A stretch of 64,000 bases of DNA, from contig JAMXDE010000021.1 of NCBI GenBank assembly GCA_026770025.1, positions 620,001-684,000 on the forward strand, written 5' to 3'. The translations under genes and the position numbers were made by a program. Positions 21,485 through 32,800 of the stretch are shown piece by piece. The notes under the pieces were generated by a model. It ran no database searches, was not told the origin of the DNA, and saw only the letters and a program-made list of their open reading frames with translations. Source of the DNA: Craspedostauros australis. Lineage: Eukaryota; Bacillariophyta; Bacillariophyceae; Mastogloiales; Achnanthaceae. The number at the start of each line of letters is the position of its first letter. Position 1 is the stretch's first letter.

Positions 21485-24400
21485 CTAGCAGAAGTTTCGG
21501 ATGCGAATGGTTGGGGTGCTTGCAAATCGCACATACGGCCGTTCGCTGTTTCGGAACAGATGGAGTTTGATGTTGCGGTTGGTGCCGTAGTTGCCGTTCC
21601 ATTGCAGAGTGTCAGACTGCCTCTCGCCTCGGCATGTCTGAGTTCCGCAGCTCCACACCCAGGTGGTGTAATCGTCCAGGAAATTCCCATCTGTAACTCC
21701 GGCATCGTACATGCCAACCCAGTCGAATTCCAGCGGGTTGCAGATGTAGAAGTCGATGATGATCCTCTCTCCAGGCCTGTAGCACGACTTGTCCGTCGTG
21801 ATGATATTGAGACAGGGTGTGGGAGGGGATGTTGGATCACTGGTCGGCCTGCTTGTGGGGCGGGAGGTGGGGATGGCCGTTGGATTGCTTGTTGGCTTTG
21901 CAGTCGGGTGGCTTGTTGGCGGCGATGATGCCAGTGCCGTTGGTTCCAACGTGTCAGTGTCTGCCGTGGGTGGTGGTGTCACGGGCTGGTCGGTCGGCTG
22001 CGATGTTGGTGACGCAGTCGGGTTGGACGTTGGTTCCAGTGTTGGCGGAGCAGGGGAGCATTCCGTGCAGCATTGGCATTCCACAAGATGGCAGTCCGCC
22101 TTCAACGTGTCAAGACTGCGTGTCATCGTCAGCGCGCACACAGACGGTGGCATGACGCCGGCAATATCATTTCCATCCAGCTGAAAAGACTCCAAGTTGC
22201 GCAAGTTGCCGTACTCTTCCGGCACGAAGCCTCTCAGAGAGTTGGTATGGACGTCGAAAGTTTCTGTAGAGTGGTAAGCAGGAGTGGACGAATGAGTGAG
22301 GATGCATGTTGTGTTTGCACGCATGCAAATAATGTCGTCAAGAAGAACATGATAAACCACAAACGAAAGGGTAAATGCGTTGGCCGTGCAGGAATCGTTT
22401 CTCAACAGTGCTTGTGCTCGTGCTCGTGCTCGTACTTGTACACTGAGTGAGCACACATGGAATTCGGTAAGTCATAAGACAACATCCAACATGATTGCGA
22501 CAAGCCATGCACGTACCGAGCATCGTCAAGTTGCCGTATTGAGGTGGAAGGCGTCCGCTGAAGCTATTCACGCTCATGTCCAACGTTTCTGAATTCGAGA
22601 GATGATTGGGAATATAGACCGCATTTCCGGCAGAAGCAAAATGTGGCGTGTGAGAAGGGGTGTGTGCTTTTGTTGGCAAGTGATTTGGACTTGGCAAGGC
22701 AGGGTTCTGTGCTGCAAATGGTGGTAAATGTGGAGAACAAGGCTTGACACGTTTTGCTGTTGTGTGACTTACGCAGGGCAACGAGGTTTCCAAGTTCGGA
22801 TGGGAAGGTCTGTCTGAGCTTGTTGCTGCCAAGGTTGAGGTATGTAAGTTCAACCAAGTTTCCAAATTCCGTCGGAATGGAGCTGCTGAATCGGTTGCCA
22901 CCGAGGTCCAAGATACCTGTTGTGCATACGATGAATTGGTCGGAATGGTGAAGGTTGGGAGGAGCGAAAATGCAAGAATGATCGTCAGTCAAGATCGAAA
23001 CAGCCAGAGTGGCTTCGAACTACGAGTATACTCATAACGAGAGACGCCACCACCTCCCACAAACAAAATCAGTTTTTCTCCACATTGCCAAGCCATACAA
23101 AAGATACTTACGGAGCTTTGTCAGAAGGCCGAACTCAGCCGGAATGGTTCCACGGATCTGATTGTTGGACAGGCTCAGAGTTTCTGCATCCATGTGAGTT
23201 TGTATGCGGATACGCGTGCATCACAAGTTAGAGCGAAGCAGAGAGAGAGAGAGAAGGAAGATGGTGAGCACATGAGATGAGAAATGCAGAATTTTTGCGC
23301 AAATCATAGCGCCATGACAAGAAAGCACGACGATACAGAAATGACATACCAAGCGTATCGGCCAAGAGGGCCAATTCTGGAACAAGGTTGCCTTGCAGAT
23401 CGAGGCTCTCCAAGTAGATGCGCGAGACTTGACCAGATTCATTGCAGAGACCATCCGGGTGAGACGTGACCCAGTCACACTCATCGGTGTATGTCATCCA
23501 CGTGAGGGTGTTGACCTCTAGCTTGCGGCCGCGCACTCCAGATGGCTGGATTTTTGGATTGACGAAATCTGGGCTGAGTTCCTGCACGATGCTGCTCGCG
23601 AAGCAAGCCAGAGCGAAACGCTGCAAGATGCGTTCGTCTGTGTAGGAGGAGTAGGCCGCGTCGGATGCGACCCAAACGAAGGCGTTGAATTGCGGCGAGA
23701 GCTTATCCTCCAGGAATGGCACCGTCTGTGGCGAAACAGATTTGATGAGGTTCATGAAGGATTCCGCGTTGACCGTGAAGGATTGGTTGGTGGGAGCGCT
23801 GGTTTGCGGCGCACGGGATGGGGATGCAGAAGGATTGGCGGTGGGACCCTTCGTGGGCGCAAGGGACGGGGTGGCTGTGGCAGGAATTTCGTTCGCCATT
23901 GGCGCAGCGGTCTCCTCAAAATCCGTTGGTGCCAATGAGAAATCAGGATCAGCCTTATCGCGGGGGGTGTTGACACTACCTGCGGTGGAGGTTTCGTCTT
24001 TGCGTAATTGGACCAGAGTGATTGCGAGCGCTCCGATGGCCGCGAGAAGGACGACGCCGAGACAGAAGGAGACGATGTAAATGCGACGCGAACGGGCCTG
24101 CATGTTCTTGAACGACTTCTCCACGAGGGAATCGTCTGAGTGATCGTCAACGAAGCCAGCGAATTGCGACCCTTCATCGCCAGCGGGGACGCGGATGAAG
24201 CCTGGCAGAATGCGCGAGTCTCCGGAAGTGTTGAGACCGGTGTTGGCGTTGCTCTTGGCGTTGCTCTTGGCGCCAGCAGGAGAGGAGTTGGCGGAGGGTG
24301 GTTTGGAGCGCTGCGGACTGGTCCTGGGTCGCTGGCCTTTGTTGTACTCCTTGAAGTTTCGCTGGCGAGGCGTGGATCCCGTGGCCTTGCGTCCCTTCTT

Positions 24401-25015
24401 GACGATGTCCATGATGCTGCCGTTGACGGTGTCGTTGGCGATGGTGCTGAGATCGTCAGGCTCCGACCCCGCGATGGCCAGCTGCTGCGGCGGCATGGCA
24501 TCGTCCGTGTCGACCGACAAGTTGCGTGCGCGTGCTGGGGAAGCCTGCTGCTGGAAGCCGAGGCCTGGATTGAAGTGGCTGCCCTGAGCGTCCTGCGCGT
24601 CCTGCTGGCTGTACTCTCCCTGCTGCTGGTACTGCTGCTGGTGGCGCTCGTAGCTGCGGTTGCTGTCGACGAGGGGCGTCTTGTAGTACTGGTAGTCGAG
24701 ATAGGAGTCGTCCTTGGAGCGGTTGTCGAAGTCGTCGTCGTCGGGATCGAAGAGCGCGTCGTCCTGCGACATCATGTCGGCCAGCGTCTCCGTGCCGATG
24801 ATGCTGTCGTCCATGCTCTTGCCCATGGCCAGCCGCGAGCGGCCCTGCAGGTCCAGCATCTGCTTGAAGTAGGCCATGTCCGGGTTGTCGCTGAAGATGG
24901 CATCGAAGTCCTGCAGCTGCGTGTTGCGCTCCTGCGACTGTTCGTACGATCGCCGGTTGTCGATCATCCTCTGTTGGAAGGAATCATCGACGCTGTCTGC
25001 TCCTGCTTCGCTCAT
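21485..25015 (-). CDS. Surface LRR protein A with Pro-Thr stalks and C-terminal beta domain
   Basis: Five exons on the minus strand: 25015-23350, 23183-23112, 22916-22773, 22588-22517, 22263-21485; all introns GT-AG and phase 1; 910 residues. Residues 1-310 form a disordered N-terminal tail with SDNPDMAYF at 42-50. A membrane helix lies at about 312-336 after RSRR, so the tail should face the cytosol. A Pro-Thr stalk (about 353-404) leads to a cap with LSPQFNAFVW and CDWVTSHPDGLCNESG. LRRs follow, with exons of exactly 72 or 144 bases. The array closes with ADCHLVECQCC. A second Pro-Thr stalk precedes a C-terminal domain with CYRPGE, DWVGMY and WVWSCG. The helix plus LRR layout suggests cell-surface recognition or adhesion. 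No kinase is present. Ligand unknown. Confidence 0.85.
23239..23252. repeat. (GA)n tract in intron
   Basis: Short GAGAGA run on the plus strand, a pyrimidine tract in the sense direction of gene A, in its first intron not far upstream of the acceptor at 23184. Confidence 0.5.
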
Positions 25016-25197
25016 CTTTGCTTGCTCTATATTTGGATTTGTATTTGTATTTGTGTTGTTGTGGTGAATGGTCTTGCTGCTGCGAATGGTATCGTTGTCG
25101 CTGGGACTCTGGTGAGCACTGCGGTGGGAGGCGATGCAAACTTTGGGACCAAGTTGGTACGATTGATTGTTGCCGCGTGGAATCAACAACTCCTGCT

Positions 25198-25232
25198 GAT
25201 GATGATGATGATGATGATGATGCTGATGATGG
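25198..25232. repeat. (GAT)n microsatellite
   Basis: GATGATGATG repeats with one interruption, about 185 bases upstream of the start codon of surface protein A. Confidence 0.7.
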
Positions 25233-26161
25233 TGCTTGTGATGGGAGACCTTCGTCGGTTTCACTTCGGAAGCAAGAATGTGCGCAAAGCCCGTTCTTCC
25301 GTTTGCGGATCTTGGTGGGTGCTGTGCTTGGCAGCCTGGCTGGTGATGACAATGATGGCAATGATGACAATGACGATGCGGGAAAGTGCTGCTCAGATGA
25401 TCGCTGTCCACGTTGTTGTGAGAGTTTCGCAACCTTGGTGTTGCTAACAGTGTGAGAGGGACGCGACAGATGCGTTTTGGTTCGAGGACGAGCACGATCT
25501 ATGTTGCCACACAAGAATGTGGATTGATAGGGCCGTTGTTGCGTTGTGTTTTCCTTTCTTGCTACCTCTCTTGTGCGGAGTATGGTGTGGTGCTGTGTCA
25601 CGCAGAGGATCTGTGTTTTTCTGTTTGCCTGTCGTGTTGCGTTGCGAAAGTATCCGAGAAAGCTGTGTGTTTGCGCATTGCACTCAACCACGGTTGTCTT
25701 CCGTTTTGTGGTTGGATGATTCTGTCTTGTCACGCACCCTCATTTTCTTTTGGCCGGGACATAGGGCGATTTAACGTCATTCGTTACTCCATCGGCATTG
25801 AAAGCCGTTCAAACATGTGGGAAATGCCGATCCGAGCAAGCCTCCTCGACAACTTTATCGTGCCAACGCTATCAACCATCGTCGGGCGCAGTTCCGTTAC
25901 GCCTCGTTTTTGTTGATTGTCATTGCAGATTCATCAACATCGTCTCCGTCTCCGTCTCCATTCTCGTCCATGGATAGTCGCCATCACCATTCGCATGGAT
26001 GGAATGCACTCCATCATGCCCTTCTTCTGGGCGGAGTACTATGCCGTCGCATTTTGTAAACTGGTGAACACTGCGCGCAATGTACATGACGAAAACTCAA
26101 AAGAAGTCCGATCGGAGTTGAACCACATCCGCGACAACCTCCGCATTGCATGTGAATGACA

Positions 26162-26171
26162 TTTTGGCGCC
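26162..26171. promoter_or_regulatory. E2F-like TTTTGGCGCC
   Basis: Recurring motif between genes A and B, 1.15 kb upstream of the start of A and about 440 bases beyond the 3' end of B. Confidence 0.25.
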
Positions 26172-26607
26172 AAGCTCATGGCGGCGGCTTATGTTCTCTC
26201 ACAATTCAAGCAATCGTGCGTGCCATTGGGCGCCGCCTGGGCGACTTGTCGTTTCTTTCATTTTTCTTGAGTGCCCTTCGTGTATTGTCAACACAGTGGA
26301 GTTTCAAGAACACCAATACTACTACTATTGTGTGGCATTGTGATGCCGTGTGTGATTCTGTTTGGGCGCCCGTCATTCTTCCTCTCATCCATTGATGGGC
26401 CTGTGTCCGCGCAGATGGCGATGCTGTTGTCCTCCGGAACAATCTCTCTGTTGTCCCTCTGCAAACAATCCTCCACAACATGCTACGGACAAGCCACATC
26501 GACCGAAACAAATCAAACCAGACCGAAAAAGCTTAAAGTTGAATGTGTAATACTTGTTATTTCCGAATACCATTTGTTGTCACGGACCCTGTGCAATGAG
26601 CTGCTGT

Positions 26608-29049
26608 TTATTGCTGCTGGTCAAGGCATGCCTGATACTCCTCGTCCGTCGTCGCGACCTGGAACAAGGCGCTGTTGGAGAAGCCGACGTATCTCTGACC
26701 AGGTCCATCGCGGACCAAGTAGGCACGGTACTCGCCGGCTGATAGCGGCGTGGCGAAGGATATGACGTCCCAGTGCTCCTCGTTTTCATCGGAGCCGCTG
26801 GCCCAAAGGAACTGGTCCTGGACATGGTTCTGCAGGTCGCCGGGGTCCGCGCCGTTGGGGAAGATGGCAAGCCAGTGGTCGGGCTGCGGTTGGCAGTTGC
26901 GGAATCCCACAACCACCTCTTCCGCGCCAGGTGGGTAACAGAGCTCGTTGGTCTCGATCTTGTTGGAGCAACCGACGACGCCAGGGTCGGAGCCGCCGCT
27001 GTCGACCTGAATCCAGAATCCGAGGTCCGGGTCAACCTGGTACGGAGATCCTGTGAAGACCTCGAGCAGGGTTCCCTCCAAGGCATCTGGTCCTTGGCAC
27101 TGCTCGTTGACGATGTCCGGCTCCACTGTTGCGATGTTGGAACAGTCGGCGCTCAGGCTCCTAGTTTCCGGACAGAGGCTGCACCCGTCGCATGCGTCGC
27201 CATCGACCGTGAGCGTGCACGTGCCATCGTCGGCATCATTGTCAGAGAGACAGATGACGGCGCCGCGCTGATGGAAGACGGAATACTCGAAGCAGCCGTT
27301 GGTGTAGAAGGCGGGGCCTTGGGTTGGCGATCCCGTTGGCATGTTCTCCGTGTTGACAGTGGGACCTGCGGTTGGTGCCGCGGTCTCCTTGCGTGTTGGT
27401 CCAGCGGTTGGCGCACTCGTGGGCGATGACGAGCCTGTGATGGTTGGTGTAGCAGTTGGCGTCGTCGTTGGTGTCGTCGTTGGTGTAGCAGTCGGTGTAG
27501 CAGTTGGTGTCGCCGTTGGTGCTGCAGTTGGCGCGCCTGTGGGGCTCGCTGTGACTCCTACATTGCTGGCAAGAGCCGGAGAGACGAAGGTCTCTTCGAA
27601 GACCGCTTCGGTTGCCGAGCACTCCTCGTTGATAACGTCGGGAGCATTGGCGCCTGGGATGTTTGCGCAGTTGATTTGGATTGCACCTGTATTCATGTCG
27701 CAGACTGTACAGCTGGTGCAGTTGGAGTTGTTGACCGTGACGGTGCATTTGTTGTCGGCTTCATCCGTAACGCAGACGGAGGACCCGTCGTTGTCGAAGC
27801 AACCTGGTTCGAGCATGCCGGCAGCAAACGGTGCTTCCTTGGAGGAACCGTCGTCACCGTCGACGCCCCTGTCCACTTGGGCATCGTCCCCGAGCTTGGA
27901 CTGCTCGCTCTTGGTGTCATCCTTGGATCGGTTGACGGCGAGGACGATGATACCGGCCACCAGACCGCAGAGGAGGCAGCAGAGCAGACAGAACATGGTG
28001 AGGTACCGTCGGCGGCGCTCCCTGTGCTTCTCGATCAGCGTGATCGTGGTGGGCGTGCCGTCCTTGGTCTCGAGGTGGAACTTGCCATTGACGGAGGTCT
28101 GCGTCTCCACCTCATCGAAGTGCTCCACGAGGGCGATGGCGCTTGCGTGGCTGGTGCGGGACTTGGAGCCGAAGCTCCTGGTGCGAGCGAGGGGACTGTC
28201 CACGCCGAGATCCGATTCCGATTCGCAGTCGGAGGGCATGTCGTCGTTTGGCTGAGAGGCCCTGTTGCGTCCGAACCAGCTGCGGCGGCTCTTGGCGCTG
28301 GCGCCGCTCCTGCTGCTGACGTTGCTTTGGGTACGCACCCCCAGCCAGTTGGTGAAGCTCTTGAAGGAGGCTCCGCTGTAGTGGCTGCCAGCGGCCGTGC
28401 TCTCATCGTCCAGGACGATCTCGACCTCATCCATGTCCCCCGACTCTTCATCGATGGGTGGTTCCGGGGCAAAGCCGTTCTGTTCCCTGCGCATGTTGGT
28501 GTTGATGTCCATTCCTCCAAGCGGTGCGAGGCCGGCGCTTCTGCTGTTGGCTCTGGCATTCGCCAGCATGGCTCTGTCCTCGCGGGTGGCCACCGTGCCG
28601 TCATCCCCAACAGCGTTGTTGCTGTTGCGATTGCTGGTTCCGAAGCCAAGTCCGCAGCAATCCATGCACTTGGGGTTCACGAGATCCTCAGGAGTCTCCG
28701 TCTTGGTGAAGGCCACTGGTTCGTGGAGGCCTGGGACGTTGGCTGCCTGATTGTGTGCACCTGTCGCTTGGTTGGCCATCTGGCTGCCTGTGTGGCTGTC
28801 GGTTGCTGTGTTGCTGAGAGTGTGGCTTCCAGATTGGCTGGCGGAGGGGTGAGACAGAGTGGGGTTGGAGGTGATGGTTCCGTTGCCTTGGTTCATGAGG
28901 CTGGCGTCGCTTCCTTGGTCGGTGCTCTCATCTCCCTCGAGGGTGTCATCGAACGGGCTGGCGGTGGAAGACCCACTGCCTTCGCCGTCCATGTTGGTGT
29001 GGCCGTGGCCGTAGCCGTGGCCGTAGTGATAGTCTTCGTTTCGTCTCAT
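26608..29049 (-). CDS. Surface protein B: duplicated Cys modules, Pro-Thr stalk, C-terminal beta domain, no LRR
   Basis: 813 residues in one exon. Residues 1-348 are a Ser/Gly/Asn-rich tail; the start is His/Gly rich. The membrane helix is at about 349-372 after RERRRR, so the tail should be cytosolic. Outside, a Cys-rich module (about 417-477) holds CFDNDGSSVC, CTVTVNNSNCTSCTVC and INEEC. A Pro-Thr stalk (about 500-580) separates it from a second copy (about 586-651) with CLSDNDADDGTCTLTVDGDAC and VNEQC. The C-terminus (about 694-800) has CYPPGAEE, DHWLAIF and YRAYLVR, the same domain as in proteins A and C. No LRRs are present, so B looks like a reshuffled member of the cluster. The Cys module family is not recognised. 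CAGAGTACTATAATAG lies about 100 bases upstream of the start. Confidence 0.85.
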   Translation of the reverse strand: MRRNEDYHYGHGYGHGHTNMDGEGSGSSTASPFDDTLEGDESTDQGSDASLMNQGNGTITSNPTLSHPSASQSGSHTLSNTATDSHTGSQMANQATGAHNQAANVPGLHEPVAFTKTETPEDLVNPKCMDCCGLGFGTSNRNSNNAVGDDGTVATREDRAMLANARANSRSAGLAPLGGMDINTNMRREQNGFAPEPPIDEESGDMDEVEIVLDDESTAAGSHYSGASFKSFTNWLGVRTQSNVSSRSGASAKSRRSWFGRNRASQPNDDMPSDCESESDLGVDSPLARTRSFGSKSRTSHASAIALVEHFDEVETQTSVNGKFHLETKDGTPTTITLIEKHRERRRRYLTMFCLLCCLLCGLVAGIIVLAVNRSKDDTKSEQSKLGDDAQVDRGVDGDDGSSKEAPFAAGMLEPGCFDNDGSSVCVTDEADNKCTVTVNNSNCTSCTVCDMNTGAIQINCANIPGANAPDVINEECSATEAVFEETFVSPALASNVGVTASPTGAPTAAPTATPTATPTATPTTTPTTTPTATPTITGSSSPTSAPTAGPTRKETAAPTAGPTVNTENMPTGSPTQGPAFYTNGCFEYSVFHQRGAVICLSDNDADDGTCTLTVDGDACDGCSLCPETRSLSADCSNIATVEPDIVNEQCQGPDALEGTLLEVFTGSPYQVDPDLGFWIQVDSGGSDPGVVGCSNKIETNELCYPPGAEEVVVGFRNCQPQPDHWLAIFPNGADPGDLQNHVQDQFLWASGSDENEEHWDVISFATPLSAGEYRAYLVRDGPGQRYVGFSNSALFQVATTDEEYQACLDQQQ

Positions 29050-29852
29050 CTTGGAGGTCTCAGTGATGCTTTATTGGTGAAGCTGTTGGTGCTCTCAATG
29101 TTATTATATGTCGAGGTAATCGATCTTGCTTCCTGTTTTGTCTGTTCACAGAGTACTATAATAGTATGGTGTGCACAACTGCGAGGATGCTCTTGCGTTT
29201 CAGATTGGGATGTTTCCGAATTGTGTTGTTCAGACTGAGTGCAAAGGAACTCGGCTCAGCCGAAGCCAGCGCAAGTCAATGGAGCTCAGCGTCAATGCAA
29301 GGCAATTCGATGCAAAGGAAGTGCATTTCATCGTGGAGCGCAGTACTCAACGAGTGCTATCAGATCAACTCTTCGTCATGTGATGTTTCGGGTGCGACGG
29401 CAAAGCCACCCCCGCCCATTGTCGATGGTTCAAACAGATGCTTTGCACCATTGTGGTGACAAATCCCGCGCATTCACATGTCCGAGTGTCGCCCTGTTCG
29501 AAATTTGAGTTTTGGCGCCTCAGGTTCATGGACGTTACGGATAACGCCCGCACATGATGCAACGTGCACACGCAACGTGCAGCATGCCGAGGCCACCAAC
29601 CCAACAGAAGGCGCAACGATTTCGTGAGAACGTCATCAAGTCGCCGCTCTCGTCACGACATTCTCACAATCCTTCTTTGCCGTCATGAGGACGAAGAACA
29701 CAAACAACATTGCCAGAACCCTTCCTTTTGCTCGAAATGAGGCGATGCTCTTATCATTATCATAACGATTATTATGATTCTTTTTATGCAAGAGAGTGTG
29801 GTTCCATTGGACCATGCTTACATGCAATATAATACGCGCCACCCACTCTGCT
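29050..29852. other. Intergenic between surface genes B and C
   Basis: About 800 bases. The B-side edge holds CAGAGTACTATAATAG at 29149-29164 and TTTTGGCGCC at 29510-29519. No gene recognised. Confidence 0.5.
29510..29519. promoter_or_regulatory. E2F-like TTTTGGCGCC
   Basis: Recurring motif, 461 bases upstream of the start codon of surface protein B. Confidence 0.3.
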
Positions 29853-32800
29853 CTACATGCAAGAGGCGTTGACTTCGAATTCTTCACTGCTGGCGTATCC
29901 TTCATACGGAGCATCAAAGCTGTTTCGCACGAGGAAGGCTCGGAATGTGCCTCGCATCCCGTCCACAGCATCCAGTTCGACATGGCCTTGCTGCATCACG
30001 CCTCGGCACATCTTGCTACCACAGGTCCAGGACCACGGCATGCTACCGCTGCGACCCAACGATGTCATGGAAGTGTGCGAGGGGTAGATGCCGATCCAAT
30101 CATCTTCCAACGCATCGCAGTTCTCGAATGAGACCGTGATGCTCTCTCCTGGCGAGTAGCACCTGGACCCTGCCGTGATGGTGGCTTTACACCTGCCACG
30201 GGATGATTGAGATGTTGGTCGCGTGAATGCCGCAGCGTCTGGTGCAGCAAGGACTTGCGCAACGGCAATGGTCTGTTCCGTCGGCAAGGTGCTTGGCACG
30301 GCGCTTGGTGATTCGGTCACTTCCAACTTTGCCGTTGGTTGGTCTGTGGGAAGATCGGTCGGTGCAGAAGTTGGTGCTGGCGAAGGTCTCGACGTTAGTA
30401 ACGCCGTCGCTCTAGAAGTAGGCATCGCGGAAGGTCCAGAAGTTGGTCTTGGCGAAGGTCTCGACGTTAGTAACGCCGTCGCTCTAGAAGTAGGCATCGC
30501 GGAAGATCCAGAGGTCGGTCCTGGTGACGGTTTCGACGTTAGCAGCGCCGTCGCTCCAGACGTTGGCAGCGCGGAAGGTCCAGAGGTCGGTCCTGGTGAC
30601 GGTTGCGAGGTTGGCTGTTCGGACAACATCGACGTTGGCAGTGCTGTCGGTCCAGAAGTTGATGATGCTGTTGATTCAACCGAGGGAGTCGCTGTTGGTG
30701 TATCCGTCACGCCCAACTGGGTCGGACTTGCCGTCTCGTTGGCTCTTTCATCGTCCCGAGCGGCATCAGTGGCATTGATGGTGGCAAGAGACGGCGCGGC
30801 CGACGGCATCACGGATGGCATCACTGACGGCAGTGCTTCGGTCGAGTTCGTCTCAAGCACTTCCGGGGTGAATGTGGGTGGCCACGATTGTGCGGCGTCG
30901 GCGCATCCCGAACCTTCGAAGCAGCAGACGGTGCAGCAGGGGCAGTCCACTTCGCGGCAATCTGCCGTGAGCTTGTTCAAGAACGTCGCATCGCACAGTG
31001 AACTCACAGAACCTGTGAAGCTGTTGCCTCCCAGGTACACGCTTCGCAATGAGTCCATGGCGCTCAGGTCGGGTACGGGACCGGACAGACCGTTGAAGTC
31101 CAAGATGACGTGTCTGAGGGAAGTGACGTTGGCCAGCTCGGAAGGAACCTCGCCCGTCAAGCTATTGCTTGCCAAGTCGAGGGTCCTCAACTGCATCATG
31201 TTACCCAGCTCGCTTGGGATTTCGCCCGTCAGATCATTTCGTCCGACGCCCAACATGGTCAAAGTATCGAGGTCACCAAACTCCGTTGGGATGGGACCGC
31301 CCAGCTCGTTCTTGGTGAGTTGGATCTCCCTCAATCCTGGCACCTTGGCGAGCTGTGTCGGAATGTTTCCGTACAACTTGTTGCCTGGCATCGCCAAGAT
31401 TTCCAAGCTCTCGATCAAAGACAGTTCGATGGGCACCGTGCCTTCCAAGCCTGTGTCGCGAATGGAGATCTCCACAACTTGGCCGGACTCGTTGCAAGTC
31501 ACACCGTTCCATGCGCATTCGTTCAATGCGTTCAGCTGAAAGTCATCAACGATGCGTCGGCCGCCGATGACCGCTGTTGTGTTTCTGAATCCCAGCATGA
31601 AACTGGCCATCGTCCATCGTTGGATGCGGCGGCCACTTGCAAGCGAGAAGTATTCTGAATCGGATGCTAACCATTCCATCGCTTCGTACTGCGGCGAAGT
31701 TGGATTCTGGAAGGGATGAAACGCTTCCGGCAGTCGGTTGAGAATGAGATTGCGAAGATTCAGAGCTGCGGCGTTGATCGTGGGTGCCATGGTTGGTGCG
31801 CTCGAGGCGGTTGGGTTTGCCGTGGGGACTGGGGTGGTTGGCTGTGCGGTCGGTGATTGCGTCGGCGCCATTGATGACAACGTCGTTGGCTTCGCCGTGG
31901 GAGAGCCGGTAGGCTGTTGAGTTGGAACGTTGGTGGGTGGTTGCGTTGGTGATGGTGTTGGCTCGAGGGTTGGGACCTGAGTTGGCACAGCCGTCAAGAC
32001 GGTTGGTGCTTCGGTCGTAACGATGGCTGATGGAGCCTCGGATGGGACGTCGCTCTCCACGAAACCAAGGCTGGGTGGGAATTCGAAGATGGTCTCCGAC
32101 TTTGCCTCCTCATCTTGTGACGAGGCATCCTGCGTCTTGATAACGGCCAATGCAGCGATGGCGCTGACGATGCCAATCGCGAGACATGCCATGCACACAA
32201 TGAGGCTGATGCGCACTCGTCTGCTGCGAAGAAAGCTCCTGCTTTGCGAACGGCGTTTGGGCATGCTGGCGATAGTGGAACAGTTGTCCAGCTCAATGTC
32301 GACCATGCCATCGCCCATGGCGCTCTCATTGCTTGGGGAGCGCGTCGGATCAGGTTGCAGCTCAAGATCTTTGGGAGACGCCGTGGTCATGGCACCTGTG
32401 GCTGCTGCTGACACCGCGAACCCTGGCACGTTGGATGTGTTCAAGTCCAGATTGTGGTAGGTAGAATTTTTCTGTATCGAGCTTGGTCTCTTCGGTGAGG
32501 ATGCCGGGCGCGAAGCGCGCGGGTTGTAAGCGCCCTTGCGTGCTCTGAAGCGGAACCAGCTCTTCGCGACACGCTCTTCGTGCAGTTGCTGCTTCTCCTG
32601 CTCTGTCAATTGGGAAGCCGATGCGGCAGATGAATCCGACGATCGTGGGGGATGCTGCGAATGGATGCCGCTTGCACGATCTGAGTTGCCGATCATAGTT
32701 GGGACTGGGCCGCTTTCTATGTCTCCGTGGTTCGCGTGTGCGTTGATATTGTCAACATCGGCACCCAGCCTCGCAGATCGTTGCATTGGGGCGCTTCCGT

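Larger units (their letters stand above)
25016..26607. other. Intergenic between surface genes A and B
   Basis: About 1.6 kb with no convincing gene. It includes an ATG/CAT-type trinucleotide run at 25198-25232 that is probably in the leader of gene A, and TTTTGGCGCC at 26162-26171. Long frames read on the plus strand next to gene A are antisense shadows. Confidence 0.5.

Noticed and set aside
24140-25447. 435-codon plus-strand frame
   Set aside because: Antisense to surface protein A with Val/Leu-rich composition; no family motif.
27676-29238. 520-codon plus-strand frame
   Set aside because: Antisense shadow of surface protein B; composition follows the codon bias of the real strand and no domain is visible.
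30223-31539. 438-codon plus-strand frame
   Set aside because: Antisense to surface protein C; open because of the Pro-Thr repeat bias.
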